Of a stretch of DNA of 10,622 bases, positions 1-5,811 are shown piece after piece. This stretch comes from Candidatus Jordarchaeum madagascarense (GTDB lineage Archaea > Asgardarchaeota > Jordiarchaeia > Jordiarchaeales > Jordiarchaeaceae): assembly GCA_019056875.1 (NCBI GenBank), contig DXJA01000048.1, forward strand, positions 1 to 10,622. Reading direction: 5' to 3'. The notes beneath the pieces were generated by a model. The model was not told where the DNA came from and ran no database searches. It worked only from the letters and a program-made list of their open reading frames with translations. Numbering within the stretch: position 1 is the first letter of the stretch; each line of letters begins with the position of its first letter. The position numbers and the translations under genes are program-made.

Positions 1-189
1 CAAGAGGCAATCCGGACTTATCTGGCTCACCCCACATACGTTCTATAGCCCAACTGCGTAAGTCCTAAAATGGTTGGACAAAAAAATTTTGAAATTCAGA
101 TAATGTTAACCGTAATAATTATCGAAATTTAAAATTGCTGATTCTTTAATTTAAAAACAATTCTTTACCTAATTTTTCTTTTAAAACCT

Positions 190-218
190 AAAAAAACTGT
201 AACAAAGAAGAAAAAAGA
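190..218 (-). terminator. T-rich 3' end of the small membrane protein operon
   Basis: Read on the minus strand, the region just after the stop of the 236-607 gene has runs of six and seven T (plus-strand A runs at 213-218 and 192-198). No GC hairpin is visible. T-tracts alone are typical archaeal termination signals, so this is the likely end of the 913-236 transcript. Confidence 0.45.
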
Positions 219-235
219 ATTAAAGCTGGAGGTAT

Positions 236-607
236 TTAAAATATGCTCCGGTTATCTACTTTCTTTCTCCAAAATATTCCCCAGCTTAACAGAACTAGTG
301 ATACAGCTATGGTACCGACGCCAACAAAAACTCCTAAAAAGACAGAAACATTTTGAAGTGGCGAATAATTAAAGGTTAAAATTGACTGCGCAGGAGTCGA
401 GAAATACATGGCTAAAATCCCGTAAACTATGGCAATAAATCCAACCACTATTCCCACGACTGAAAAAAGTATGAAACGCGTAGCATACCACTGGATACTG
501 CCATAAACTTCTTCTATTATATCCTCCCATTTTGGGATAGGGCGCTTATCTGGTTTCTTTTCAGGGTGCTTCGCCAGTTTCTTAACGTTTTTATTTTTCT
601 TGGACAT
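236..607 (-). CDS. small two-helix membrane protein, paralogue of its neighbour
   Basis: I do not recognise a named family. The 123-residue product starts with a very basic, lysine-rich N-terminus (about residues 1-27), followed by a short amphipathic stretch. It has two hydrophobic helices at about 44-69 and 86-113, and ends in a basic RKK tail. With two helices and positive charge on both ends, both termini are probably cytoplasmic (inference). The ATG is preceded by AAGGAGGA at 614-621, spaced 6 bases, which fixes the start. The gene begins 18 bases after the stop of the 626-913 gene, so the two are co-transcribed. The two products share FSVV, VY..LA, G.F.GV and WG..W at matching positions in the helices, indicating an old tandem duplication. 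This copy differs by its long charged N-terminal extension. The function is unknown. Confidence 0.8.
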   Translation of the reverse strand: MSKKNKNVKKLAKHPEKKPDKRPIPKWEDIIEEVYGSIQWYATRFILFSVVGIVVGFIAIVYGILAMYFSTPAQSILTFNYSPLQNVSVFLGVFVGVGTIAVSLVLLSWGIFWRKKVDNRSIF

Positions 608-613
608 GAACTA

Positions 614-621
614 TCCTCCTT
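614..621 (-). promoter_or_regulatory. strong Shine-Dalgarno of the second small membrane gene
   Basis: AAGGAGGA on the minus strand, 6 bases before the ATG at 607. It lies in the 18-base gap between the two small membrane genes and supports independent translation initiation of the second gene in one transcript. Confidence 0.7.
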
Positions 622-625
622 TTAT

Positions 626-913
626 TTACCGCTCGCCTCTTTCAAACTTTTTTCTCAATCTTTTTCCTTCGCTACGCATCCAGTAGAGACCCCAAAATGT
701 TAGAAAGACTCCTATGACAATGAAAGCTACACCAATGAAGAAGCCGCCTATTATTGAAAATGAGACCGCATAGGTTCCATAAACCAAGTAAGCCAGAACT
801 GCATAGACCATAAACACAGCTCCAATGGCGACCAACACAACACTAAAGATTATATACTTTGACGCTATGGAGATGATTTGCGCACTAGCCTCCAAATCAA
901 TTTCTCTAGCCAA
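626..913 (-). CDS. small two-helix membrane protein, TTG start
   Basis: A 95-residue product with two hydrophobic helices at about residues 19-45 and 53-75, then a strongly basic arginine/lysine tail (GKRLRKKFERGER). The start codon is TTG at 913-911. It is supported by an AGGAGGG Shine-Dalgarno about 6 bases upstream (plus-strand CCCTCCT around 920-926) and by the absence of an ATG near the N-terminus. It is the first gene of a two-gene minus-strand operon with the 236-607 gene, to which it is clearly related (FSVV, VY..LA, G.F.GV, WG..W in register). A TATA-like box at 954-961 places the transcription start about 17 bases before the TTG. No catalytic residues are visible. It may be a small membrane subunit or a structural membrane protein; the function is unknown. 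Confidence 0.8.
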   Translation of the reverse strand: MAREIDLEASAQIISIASKYIIFSVVLVAIGAVFMVYAVLAYLVYGTYAVSFSIIGGFFIGVAFIVIGVFLTFWGLYWMRSEGKRLRKKFERGER

Positions 914-952
914 TCGAAACCCTCCTAATTTGATACATAAGTAATTTCATAT

Positions 953-968
953 GCTTATAATCCTTTTG
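953..968 (-). promoter_or_regulatory. archaeal promoter (BRE + TATA) of the small membrane protein operon
   Basis: On the minus strand the sequence reads AAAAGGATTATAAG: a purine/A-rich BRE-like element directly followed by a TATA box (954-961). The expected start site about 25 bases on would lie near 930, a short leader before the TTG at 913. Confidence 0.55.
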
Positions 969-1023
969 CAACATTATGCCCTTTAACTGTTAAAAAATTA
1001 ACCCAATTAGCTACTAATTCTGC

Positions 1024-1038
1024 CAAAAGAAAAAATAT
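1024..1038 (-). terminator. T-rich tract after the first LLM oxidoreductase
   Basis: On the minus strand the sequence reads ATATTTTTTCTTTTGG about 95 bases past the stop of the 1132-2184 gene. This is a probable archaeal U-tract terminator. No stable hairpin is seen. Confidence 0.35.
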
Positions 1039-1131
1039 CTTAGAAAACTAGACATTGATAATATTCAGGGAAATCAAGGTGTGAATTGGTGTTTAATTGA
1101 ACATGTAAAGGTTGTTATTCCATACCGATGG

Positions 1132-2184
1132 TTATTCGTACTGCTCTTTGAAGTAGGGAATTATCTTTTTACCCCACAATTCGTATTGACTCTTTCTATG
1201 TTTGGTCGGAACCAGCAGTATGCACACAAAGTAATGGTTTCCCGCCTTATAGAGGTTATCAATCCTCTCGATGCAATTTTCTGGAGTTCCGTAGATAAAG
1301 TGATCCTTGATGGCATCGAAGGGAATCTTTTTAGCAATCTCAATAACCCTCTTCATTGACTCTAGACTGTATGTGAATTTATTGAGTCCAAACTCTTCCG
1401 AGACCTCTATACCGGCCTTCTTTAGGGTCTCCGGCCAGTAGGCTGAAAGCAGCTTTGCCGGTAATTCTATGGGGTTTACTTTCTCCTCCTCTTCTTTCTT
1501 GGAAACGTATGTGAATACGGTGTTTGCTCTCACGATTTTTTCAGGGTCTCTCCCAATTTTGTTTGCGTGGTTTTTTATCTCTTCCCAAAATTTTTTGTAT
1601 TCATCAGGTGTTAATCCTTGGGGTAACCACCCGTCTCCAAGTTCTGCGGTTATCTTTCTTGTTCTAGGCGAGTTGGCTGCAATCCAGAAAGGCGGATGTG
1701 GTTCCTGAAATGGTAAGGGGAGCAGAAAAGCATTTTTTAGCTTGTAAAAATCGCCATTGTAGTTGATTGTACCGCCAGAAAAAATCTTCTTAATAATTTT
1801 AATTGTTTCTTCCATTACGCTGACAGGCTTGTCCCATTTAATTCCAAAAGGTTTAATGGACGGAGCCTCACCTGCCCCAATTCCTACTATCAGCCTACCA
1901 TTCGAAACATGGTCTACCGTAACCATATTCTGAGCTAACACCGCGGGATGCCTTCTAGCCGCGTCAACAACACTTATCCCCAACTTTAGTTTCGTCTGAG
2001 AGGCAATCGCAGCCAGCGTTGGAAAAGGCTCCATTGCGTCCCAAACTTTGACCCCGGTTCCTACAAGATGATCCCCCAACCACACAGAGTCAAAACCATT
2101 ATTATTAGCGTAGGAAACGGCATCATATATATCTGAGAGAGGGGCATTAGGCAAATGAGCACCAAACTGGGGAACCGGAGGCAT
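1132..2184 (-). CDS. LLM-class flavin/F420-dependent oxidoreductase (Mer-like TIM barrel)
   Basis: A 350-residue member of the bacterial luciferase-like fold, resembling the archaeal F420 enzymes of the Mer / F420-dependent dehydrogenase group. Members are cytosolic TIM-barrel enzymes that transfer hydride between F420H2 (or FMN) and a substrate; this substrate is not predictable. Visible signatures are GFDSVWLGDH (30-39, with the conserved DH), LGISVVDAARRHP (68-80, the strand whose loop carries the cofactor-contacting bulge in Mer), DHVSNGR (91-97) and GIGAGEA (101-107). The length is slightly above the roughly 320-340 usual for Mer. The ATG at 2184 follows AAGGTG (2190-2195, 5-base spacing). 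It aligns without gaps to the 2410-3444 product from residue 1 to about residue 190, including KPVS and the WI/YVA.N.P segment, so they are paralogues. True Mer is possible but less likely, because two divergent copies sit beside CoA-transferase genes. Confidence 0.92.
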   Translation of the reverse strand: MPPVPQFGAHLPNAPLSDIYDAVSYANNNGFDSVWLGDHLVGTGVKVWDAMEPFPTLAAIASQTKLKLGISVVDAARRHPAVLAQNMVTVDHVSNGRLIVGIGAGEAPSIKPFGIKWDKPVSVMEETIKIIKKIFSGGTINYNGDFYKLKNAFLLPLPFQEPHPPFWIAANSPRTRKITAELGDGWLPQGLTPDEYKKFWEEIKNHANKIGRDPEKIVRANTVFTYVSKKEEEEKVNPIELPAKLLSAYWPETLKKAGIEVSEEFGLNKFTYSLESMKRVIEIAKKIPFDAIKDHFIYGTPENCIERIDNLYKAGNHYFVCILLVPTKHRKSQYELWGKKIIPYFKEQYE

Positions 2185-2225
2185 AAATACACCTTAAGAA
2201 TATTTATCAAAATACGATAGTTTCT

Positions 2226-2243
2226 CTTTATAAATTTATAGCC
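2226..2243 (-). promoter_or_regulatory. TATA-like promoter of the first LLM gene
   Basis: TATAAATTTATA at 2229-2240 is a perfect 12-base palindrome and a good TATA box in either direction. On the minus strand it predicts a start near 2208, giving a leader of about 24 bases before the ATG at 2184. Confidence 0.5.
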
Positions 2244-2335
2244 TAAATTCTCTTCCATAACGTTAAAAATTCCTTCAAATTTCTCCTTGAAAAGCGTTAA
2301 TGGATAAATGAATTACTTTTACTAGTTGAAATATA

Positions 2336-2379
2336 TTAAAAAGATCAAATACGTTCATTTGAGACTTTCTAAATGAGCG
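2336..2379 (-). terminator. stem-loop and T-tract after the second LLM gene
   Basis: CGTTCATTT (2352-2360) and AAATGAGCG (2371-2379) form a nine-position dyad with one non-Watson-Crick pair and a 10-base loop. On the minus strand it is followed by TTTTT (plus-strand AAAAA at about 2338-2342). It lies about 30 bases after the stop of the 2410-3444 gene, where a terminator is expected. Confidence 0.45.
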
Positions 2380-2409
2380 GGCGAATCATTGTTCTTCAAA
2401 ATTTAGGGC

Positions 2410-3444
2410 TCATAGTTCTTTGAAGTATGGAATTATTTTATCACGGTATATTTCAAAGACCCTATTTGGATCTGGCCCCCTATTGAGAAAAGCAAAGTGC
2501 TTGATTCCCGCCTTAATGAAGGCTTCTATCTGATCCATAACCTGATCCACTGTACCTATCACATTGAAATCCTGTAATATTCGATCCGGAACCTTGTCAA
2601 GAAATTGAACAAGTTTCATAAGATCCTCGTTTGACGGGGTCAATTTTTGAATAACCAAATCTTTCGGAACATCTACATTGTACTCTTCCTTTAGCTTATC
2701 TGGGAAAAGCAGATGCCCCCCTTTCATGAACTCAACCCTCTTGAAGGCGGTCTCAAAATCGTCAGCAACCGCAGTCATACAATTATAACAGGTGTCAACC
2801 TCATCCATACTTCTGCCCGCCTTTTTAGCGCCTTCCTTCACATCCTTAATGTGTTTGGCAATCAGATTCGGGCTCTCATAGAATGGAAACCATCCCTCAG
2901 CAATCTCACCGGTAACCCTTCTAGATACAGGACCATTACCTGCAACGTAAATCGGAATCGTCTCCTGAATAGGTCTTACCTGCAGAAAAGCATCCTTCAT
3001 CTGGAAGAATTCACCTTCATAATTCACTCTATCCTCCTTCCATAATAGCCGCATAACCTCGATAAACTCTCTCATTTTGGAGACTGGTTTACGTGCATCG
3101 ATATTGAACATTTTGAGATTCATGGCCTCACCCGCACCAATACCGAGCATGGCTCTACCATTGGAAACCATATCCAGAGTAGCTAGAATATGAGCCATAA
3201 CCGCGGGATGCCTACGATGGGGATCAGAAACACCAGTACATAGGGTAAGTCGGCTGGTGTTCAAAGCCATAGTGGTTAAAAATACAAAGGCATCATAAAC
3301 CCTGCCTTGAGGCGGTATTGTAGTAAGGTGATCCGCGTACCACAAACTCTCAAAACCACACTGCTCAGCCTTCTGAGCACCCTCAATCGCCAACTCCAAC
3401 CTATAAGTAGGAACAGGAATTGAGAAACCAAACTTAACGTCCAT
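2410..3444 (-). CDS. LLM-class flavin/F420-dependent oxidoreductase, second copy
   Basis: A 344-residue luciferase-fold TIM-barrel oxidoreductase of the Mer/F420-dependent group, acting on an unknown substrate in the cytosol. Key motifs sit at the same residue numbers as in the 1132-2184 product: GFESLWYADH (30-39), CTGVSDPHRRHP (69-80), DMVSNGR (91-97) and GIGAGEA (101-107). Both proteins end in IIPYFKE. I chose the ATG at 3444 over the GTG at 3453 and ATG at 3450. GGTGAT (3449-3454), which matches the 16S 3' end, overlaps those codons and is spaced 4 bases from 3444. MDVKFGFSIP also aligns with the start of the paralogue. Its own TATA-like box lies at 3489-3500. Codons mostly end in T or G. 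The CoA-transferase genes lie immediately upstream on the same strand, 118 bases away, suggesting a shared acyl-CoA-related pathway (inference). Confidence 0.92.
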   Translation of the reverse strand: MDVKFGFSIPVPTYRLELAIEGAQKAEQCGFESLWYADHLTTIPPQGRVYDAFVFLTTMALNTSRLTLCTGVSDPHRRHPAVMAHILATLDMVSNGRAMLGIGAGEAMNLKMFNIDARKPVSKMREFIEVMRLLWKEDRVNYEGEFFQMKDAFLQVRPIQETIPIYVAGNGPVSRRVTGEIAEGWFPFYESPNLIAKHIKDVKEGAKKAGRSMDEVDTCYNCMTAVADDFETAFKRVEFMKGGHLLFPDKLKEEYNVDVPKDLVIQKLTPSNEDLMKLVQFLDKVPDRILQDFNVIGTVDQVMDQIEAFIKAGIKHFAFLNRGPDPNRVFEIYRDKIIPYFKEL

Positions 3445-3448
3445 AACC

Positions 3449-3455
3449 ATCACCC
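3449..3455 (-). promoter_or_regulatory. start-deciding Shine-Dalgarno GGGTGAT
   Basis: GGGTGAT on the minus strand is complementary to the archaeal 16S 3' end (…GATCACCTCC). It physically overlaps two possible upstream starts (GTG 3453, ATG 3450), so the ATG at 3444 is the better initiation codon for the second LLM gene. Confidence 0.55.
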
Positions 3456-3487
3456 AAACATCAGAAGCACTTTACTTTCATTACACC

Positions 3488-3502
3488 TGTTATAAAAATA
3501 TT
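3488..3502 (-). promoter_or_regulatory. TATA-like promoter of the second LLM gene
   Basis: On the minus strand the sequence reads AAATATTTTTATAAC, an AT-rich TATA-like box centred near 3495. The implied start site near 3468 gives a leader of about 24 bases to the ATG at 3444. The upstream BRE is weak, so readthrough from the CoA-transferase operon may also contribute. Confidence 0.45.
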
Positions 3503-3561
3503 TAGATACCGTTTTGGAAGTCTCCTATTTAAACAGGGTGTGCTCCCTCTGGAGGAGGAAC

Positions 3562-4398
3562 CTATTCCTCATCCACTTTTATTTCTCTTCCCTTACCCAT
3601 AATAAAATCAACCACAGCAGTAAATAACTGCTCGCTATTACTGCTTTTTCTCAACATTAGTCCTGACGCGAACTCTCGAAATATTCTTATATGTTCTTCG
3701 GTTGGAGGACATATTTTTTGGAGCTCCGGAGCCATCTTCAAGTCCCAAGGAACATTCTTTCTTATATCCTCTACTTCAACCCCTTGAAAACAACCTCTAA
3801 GGAACAACTCTTTTGTTTTTTTATCGAATCCGAAGACGCCTTGAGTGCTTATCAACAGACTCGGACCGGTTTCCTGAGGAAAGCCTGCTTTTTCTCGCGA
3901 ATCGCCTCCTGTTAAATATCCCGGGGAAGAGCAGTAGTCCAGCTTCTCAACGAATTGCCCCCCTCTCAGTGTTATTATTGTTCTTTTGGAGTGTCCGATA
4001 AAATCTGCTGCACCTCCGGCTCCGGGTAGCCTAATCTTGGGATTCTCATAATCTCCCACCACAGTTGAGTTTAAGTTGCCGAATTTGTCCACTTGTGCTG
4101 CCCCTAAGAAACACACATCCACGTATCCTCTAAACAGTATTGTTGTGAAAGTGTCAGCCAAATCGCACGCGTAACTAAAACCCTTCGTGGTGGTGCTTTC
4201 TGCAATGTGGAAGGCTGACTTATAAGGTAAAAAATCTATGATTCCAGCCTCGGTCATCAGTATACAGTTTGGTGCGTGGGTCATCTTCGCCAACATACCA
4301 GCGATTATCGGAATTCCCTGACCTACAATAACACGGTCACCGTTCTTAATTTCCTTAGAAGCAAGATAAACCATTAACTCTAAAGGCGTGTAGTCCAT
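3562..4398 (-). CDS. family I CoA-transferase, beta subunit (GctB/IpdB-like)
   Basis: A 278-residue protein of the family I CoA-transferase beta-subunit type, closest in layout to glutaconate CoA-transferase GctB and the related IpdB. With the alpha subunit it would move CoA between an acyl-CoA and a free carboxylic acid in the cytosol. Visible features are the N-terminal Rossmann-like GDRVIVGQGIP (20-30), LMTEAG (47-52) with Glu50 in the position of the GctB catalytic glutamate, CFLGAAQVDKFGNLN (96-110) and the oxyanion-region PGAGGAADF (125-133). The C-terminal PPTEEHIRIF segment (231-240) is usual for the family. The ATG at 4398 has an AGGAGA 10 bases upstream (4409-4414). The gene starts 58 bases after the alpha subunit with no promoter visible between, so they form an operon. 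Retention of Glu50 favours a true transferase over an IpdB-type ring hydrolase (inference). Confidence 0.9.
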   Translation of the reverse strand: MDYTPLELMVYLASKEIKNGDRVIVGQGIPIIAGMLAKMTHAPNCILMTEAGIIDFLPYKSAFHIAESTTTKGFSYACDLADTFTTILFRGYVDVCFLGAAQVDKFGNLNSTVVGDYENPKIRLPGAGGAADFIGHSKRTIITLRGGQFVEKLDYCSSPGYLTGGDSREKAGFPQETGPSLLISTQGVFGFDKKTKELFLRGCFQGVEVEDIRKNVPWDLKMAPELQKICPPTEEHIRIFREFASGLMLRKSSNSEQLFTAVVDFIMGKGREIKVDEE

Positions 4399-4456
4399 TT
4401 CTGCATTTTCTCCTATTCTATTGATTCACTATTCTTCTATGATTAGTTAACATGTC

Positions 4457-5443
4457 TTATTTCGTATTTTCTAATTGCATGGTTTTCCTAAAAGATGAGC
4501 CATAATTAACGGGTGAGCTGTAGTAGGGTTTGGCTTTCAACATTTCTAAATATACTCTTCCAAATCTTTCAACATAGTGTTTTATGTATTCTTCCCTATT
4601 CTCCAGATTGTAAACCCACTCGTAGAGGAAGTGTCGAATACTGTCATGGCTTGCGTCCATCGCTAATAACATGCCTCTGAAAAGAGCATCCAAATCGTAG
4701 TATCCCTGAACCTCAGAAGGGTGTGCTCCCCACGGTTCTAAAACAACTGCGTTAACTCGAAAACTGGGAATAATTGTGTGATGAGGGCTACTCTTAACAA
4801 TCTCATGGTCTACTATTTCCTCAGCCGAGACGATTATTTTTTTACAAGCTAAACTTGCCCACTTGGCGGTTCCCAATGCACCCCAGAGCTGAGCATTACC
4901 ATAAACATCCACTCTTTGAACATGAACAATGGCGACATCAGGATTTACCGCTGGAACCAGAAGCACCCTCTTTCCAGTAAAGGGGCAATCCATTTCCTTG
5001 AACTTGTTTTCGCCCATAAAACTTCTACTTCGGAAAATATCGGTGTATTTGAGACCTATAGGAATCTGCATGAAGGAGTGCCCCATAGCACCCGCCATTA
5101 ACATGGCTAAAACCGCATAATTCGAGTAATCTTCCACCTCAATCCTCTTTTCTTTGAGAGCCCTATCAAATTCATTTCCGAAATTGATCCCTCCAGCCCT
5201 GAAGCTGAACGCAGTAACTATTCGCTTCAAACACCCACCAGCAATCATTAAGTCCGCCTCTTCTATCAACGATGTGCTCCAAAGAGTTAAATTTCTCTTC
5301 TTCTGTCTAATTATTTCAAGTATAAGAGCGAAAGGTGAGGACTGAAGAAAGTTACCGATAGCGACCTGTTCTCCATCGCTTAAAAATTTTTTAACCGCTT
5401 CAGACGCAGTCATAACCTTATCCTGAACTTCTTGCTTAGCCAT
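4457..5443 (-). CDS. family I CoA-transferase, alpha subunit (GctA/IpdA-like)
   Basis: A 328-residue alpha subunit of a two-subunit family I CoA-transferase, close to the roughly 320 of GctA. Visible features are the opening KVMTASEAVKKFLSDGEQVAIG (9-30), the partly degenerate glycine loop GNFLQSSPFALILEIIRQ (30-47), the repeated glycine segment MAGAMGHSFMQIPIG (116-130) and the diagnostic HVQRVDVYGNAQLWG (174-188). The start ATG at 5443 has GGAGA (5451-5455) at 7-base spacing, and a TATA-like box lies at 5477-5486. It is the first gene of the alpha-beta operon and is divergent from the 5812 membrane protein. Partners suggest an organic-acid or ring-derived acyl-CoA substrate, but the sequence does not define it. 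Succinyl/acetate-type CoA-transferases are a less likely match because of the GctA-like HVQR..V.GN motif. Confidence 0.9.
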   Translation of the reverse strand: MAKQEVQDKVMTASEAVKKFLSDGEQVAIGNFLQSSPFALILEIIRQKKRNLTLWSTSLIEEADLMIAGGCLKRIVTAFSFRAGGINFGNEFDRALKEKRIEVEDYSNYAVLAMLMAGAMGHSFMQIPIGLKYTDIFRSRSFMGENKFKEMDCPFTGKRVLLVPAVNPDVAIVHVQRVDVYGNAQLWGALGTAKWASLACKKIIVSAEEIVDHEIVKSSPHHTIIPSFRVNAVVLEPWGAHPSEVQGYYDLDALFRGMLLAMDASHDSIRHFLYEWVYNLENREEYIKHYVERFGRVYLEMLKAKPYYSSPVNYGSSFRKTMQLENTK

Positions 5444-5476
5444 GAAATTCTCTCCGATATTAACTAAATTAAAACT

Positions 5477-5486
5477 AATATAAATG
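5477..5486 (-). promoter_or_regulatory. TATA-like promoter of the CoA-transferase operon
   Basis: On the minus strand the sequence reads CATTTATATT, a TATA-like box 34-43 bases before the ATG at 5443. The start would fall near 5455, overlapping the GGAGA SD, so the leader would be very short. A second AT-rich box (AAATTTATT near 5490-5498) is an alternative that would lengthen it. Confidence 0.45.
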
Positions 5487-5703
5487 AGTAATAAATTTAC
5501 CTTAAAGCTTTTACAAATCTCATGACTACTTCTGAAGACTCATTAGTTAAAAAAGGGGACTATCTATTTGGAAGCTTGTTAGCATGGCAAACTTTCGATT
5601 TTTGTGTTACAATTTAATATTTGCAAAAAATTATTTTAAGAAACTTTCTGCATTAATATGCAACAATTTATTATCTGGTTATTTTGCCATCATCAAAAGA
5701 CTT

Positions 5704-5772
5704 AAGTAAACTACTTTTTATAGTATAAACTACAGTAAGTAGTTATCTCTACCGTCAGTAGATATATCTACT
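5704..5772 (+). promoter_or_regulatory. promoter with three CTAC/GTAG dyads (operator-like)
   Basis: A TATA-like TTTTTATAGTATA lies at 5715-5727, predicting a start near 5746. Around it are three dyads: AAGTA-AAC-TACTT (5704-5716), AACTAC-AGTAA-GTAGTT (5728-5744) and the perfect 16-base palindrome AGTAGATATATCTACT (5757-5772). The first abuts the BRE/TATA, the second lies just after the TATA, and the third falls in the leader. Centres are about 26 and 28 bases apart. This is the layout of archaeal operators at which a dimeric helix-turn-helix regulator blocks TBP/TFB or the polymerase. The controlled gene is the membrane protein at 5812; the divergent CoA-transferase operon may also be affected. 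No regulator gene is in the window. Confidence 0.6.
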
Positions 5773-5800
5773 TATGTCAGCATTAGAAAAACCAAAAAAG

Positions 5801-5806
5801 AGGAGA
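5801..5806 (+). promoter_or_regulatory. Shine-Dalgarno of the 5812 membrane protein gene
   Basis: AGGAGA, 5 bases before the ATG at 5812. It settles the start of the membrane protein and implies a leader of about 66 bases containing the third dyad. Confidence 0.6.
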
Positions 5807-5811
5807 TTAAT

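Noticed and set aside
1..67. Open minus-strand frame at the left edge, reading …RSWAIERMWGEPDKSGLPL off the window, and short plus-strand frames over the same bases.
   Set aside because: Only about 20 codons are visible, there is no Shine-Dalgarno before the ATG at 37, and plus-strand frames are equally open. The base composition differs from the AT-rich spacer, so a gene end or mobile-element end is possible, but neither strand nor identity can be supported.
230..365. Plus-strand GGAGGT followed by an ATG at 243 opening a frame of about 40 codons.
   Set aside because: It is entirely antisense to the well-supported membrane protein at 236-607 and has no recognisable content. The SD-like match is probably chance.
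1081..1359. Long plus-strand frame across the end of the first LLM gene.
   Set aside because: It overlaps the LLM coding region in antisense, and its translation has no family features, unlike the minus-strand protein with clear LLM motifs.
5522..5617. A 31-codon plus-strand frame (MTTSEDSLVKKGDYLF…) in the divergent spacer, with AT-rich boxes about 25-40 bases upstream.
   Set aside because: It has no Shine-Dalgarno and no known domain. It could be a leaderless small gene, but length and content alone do not support it; conservation in relatives would be needed.
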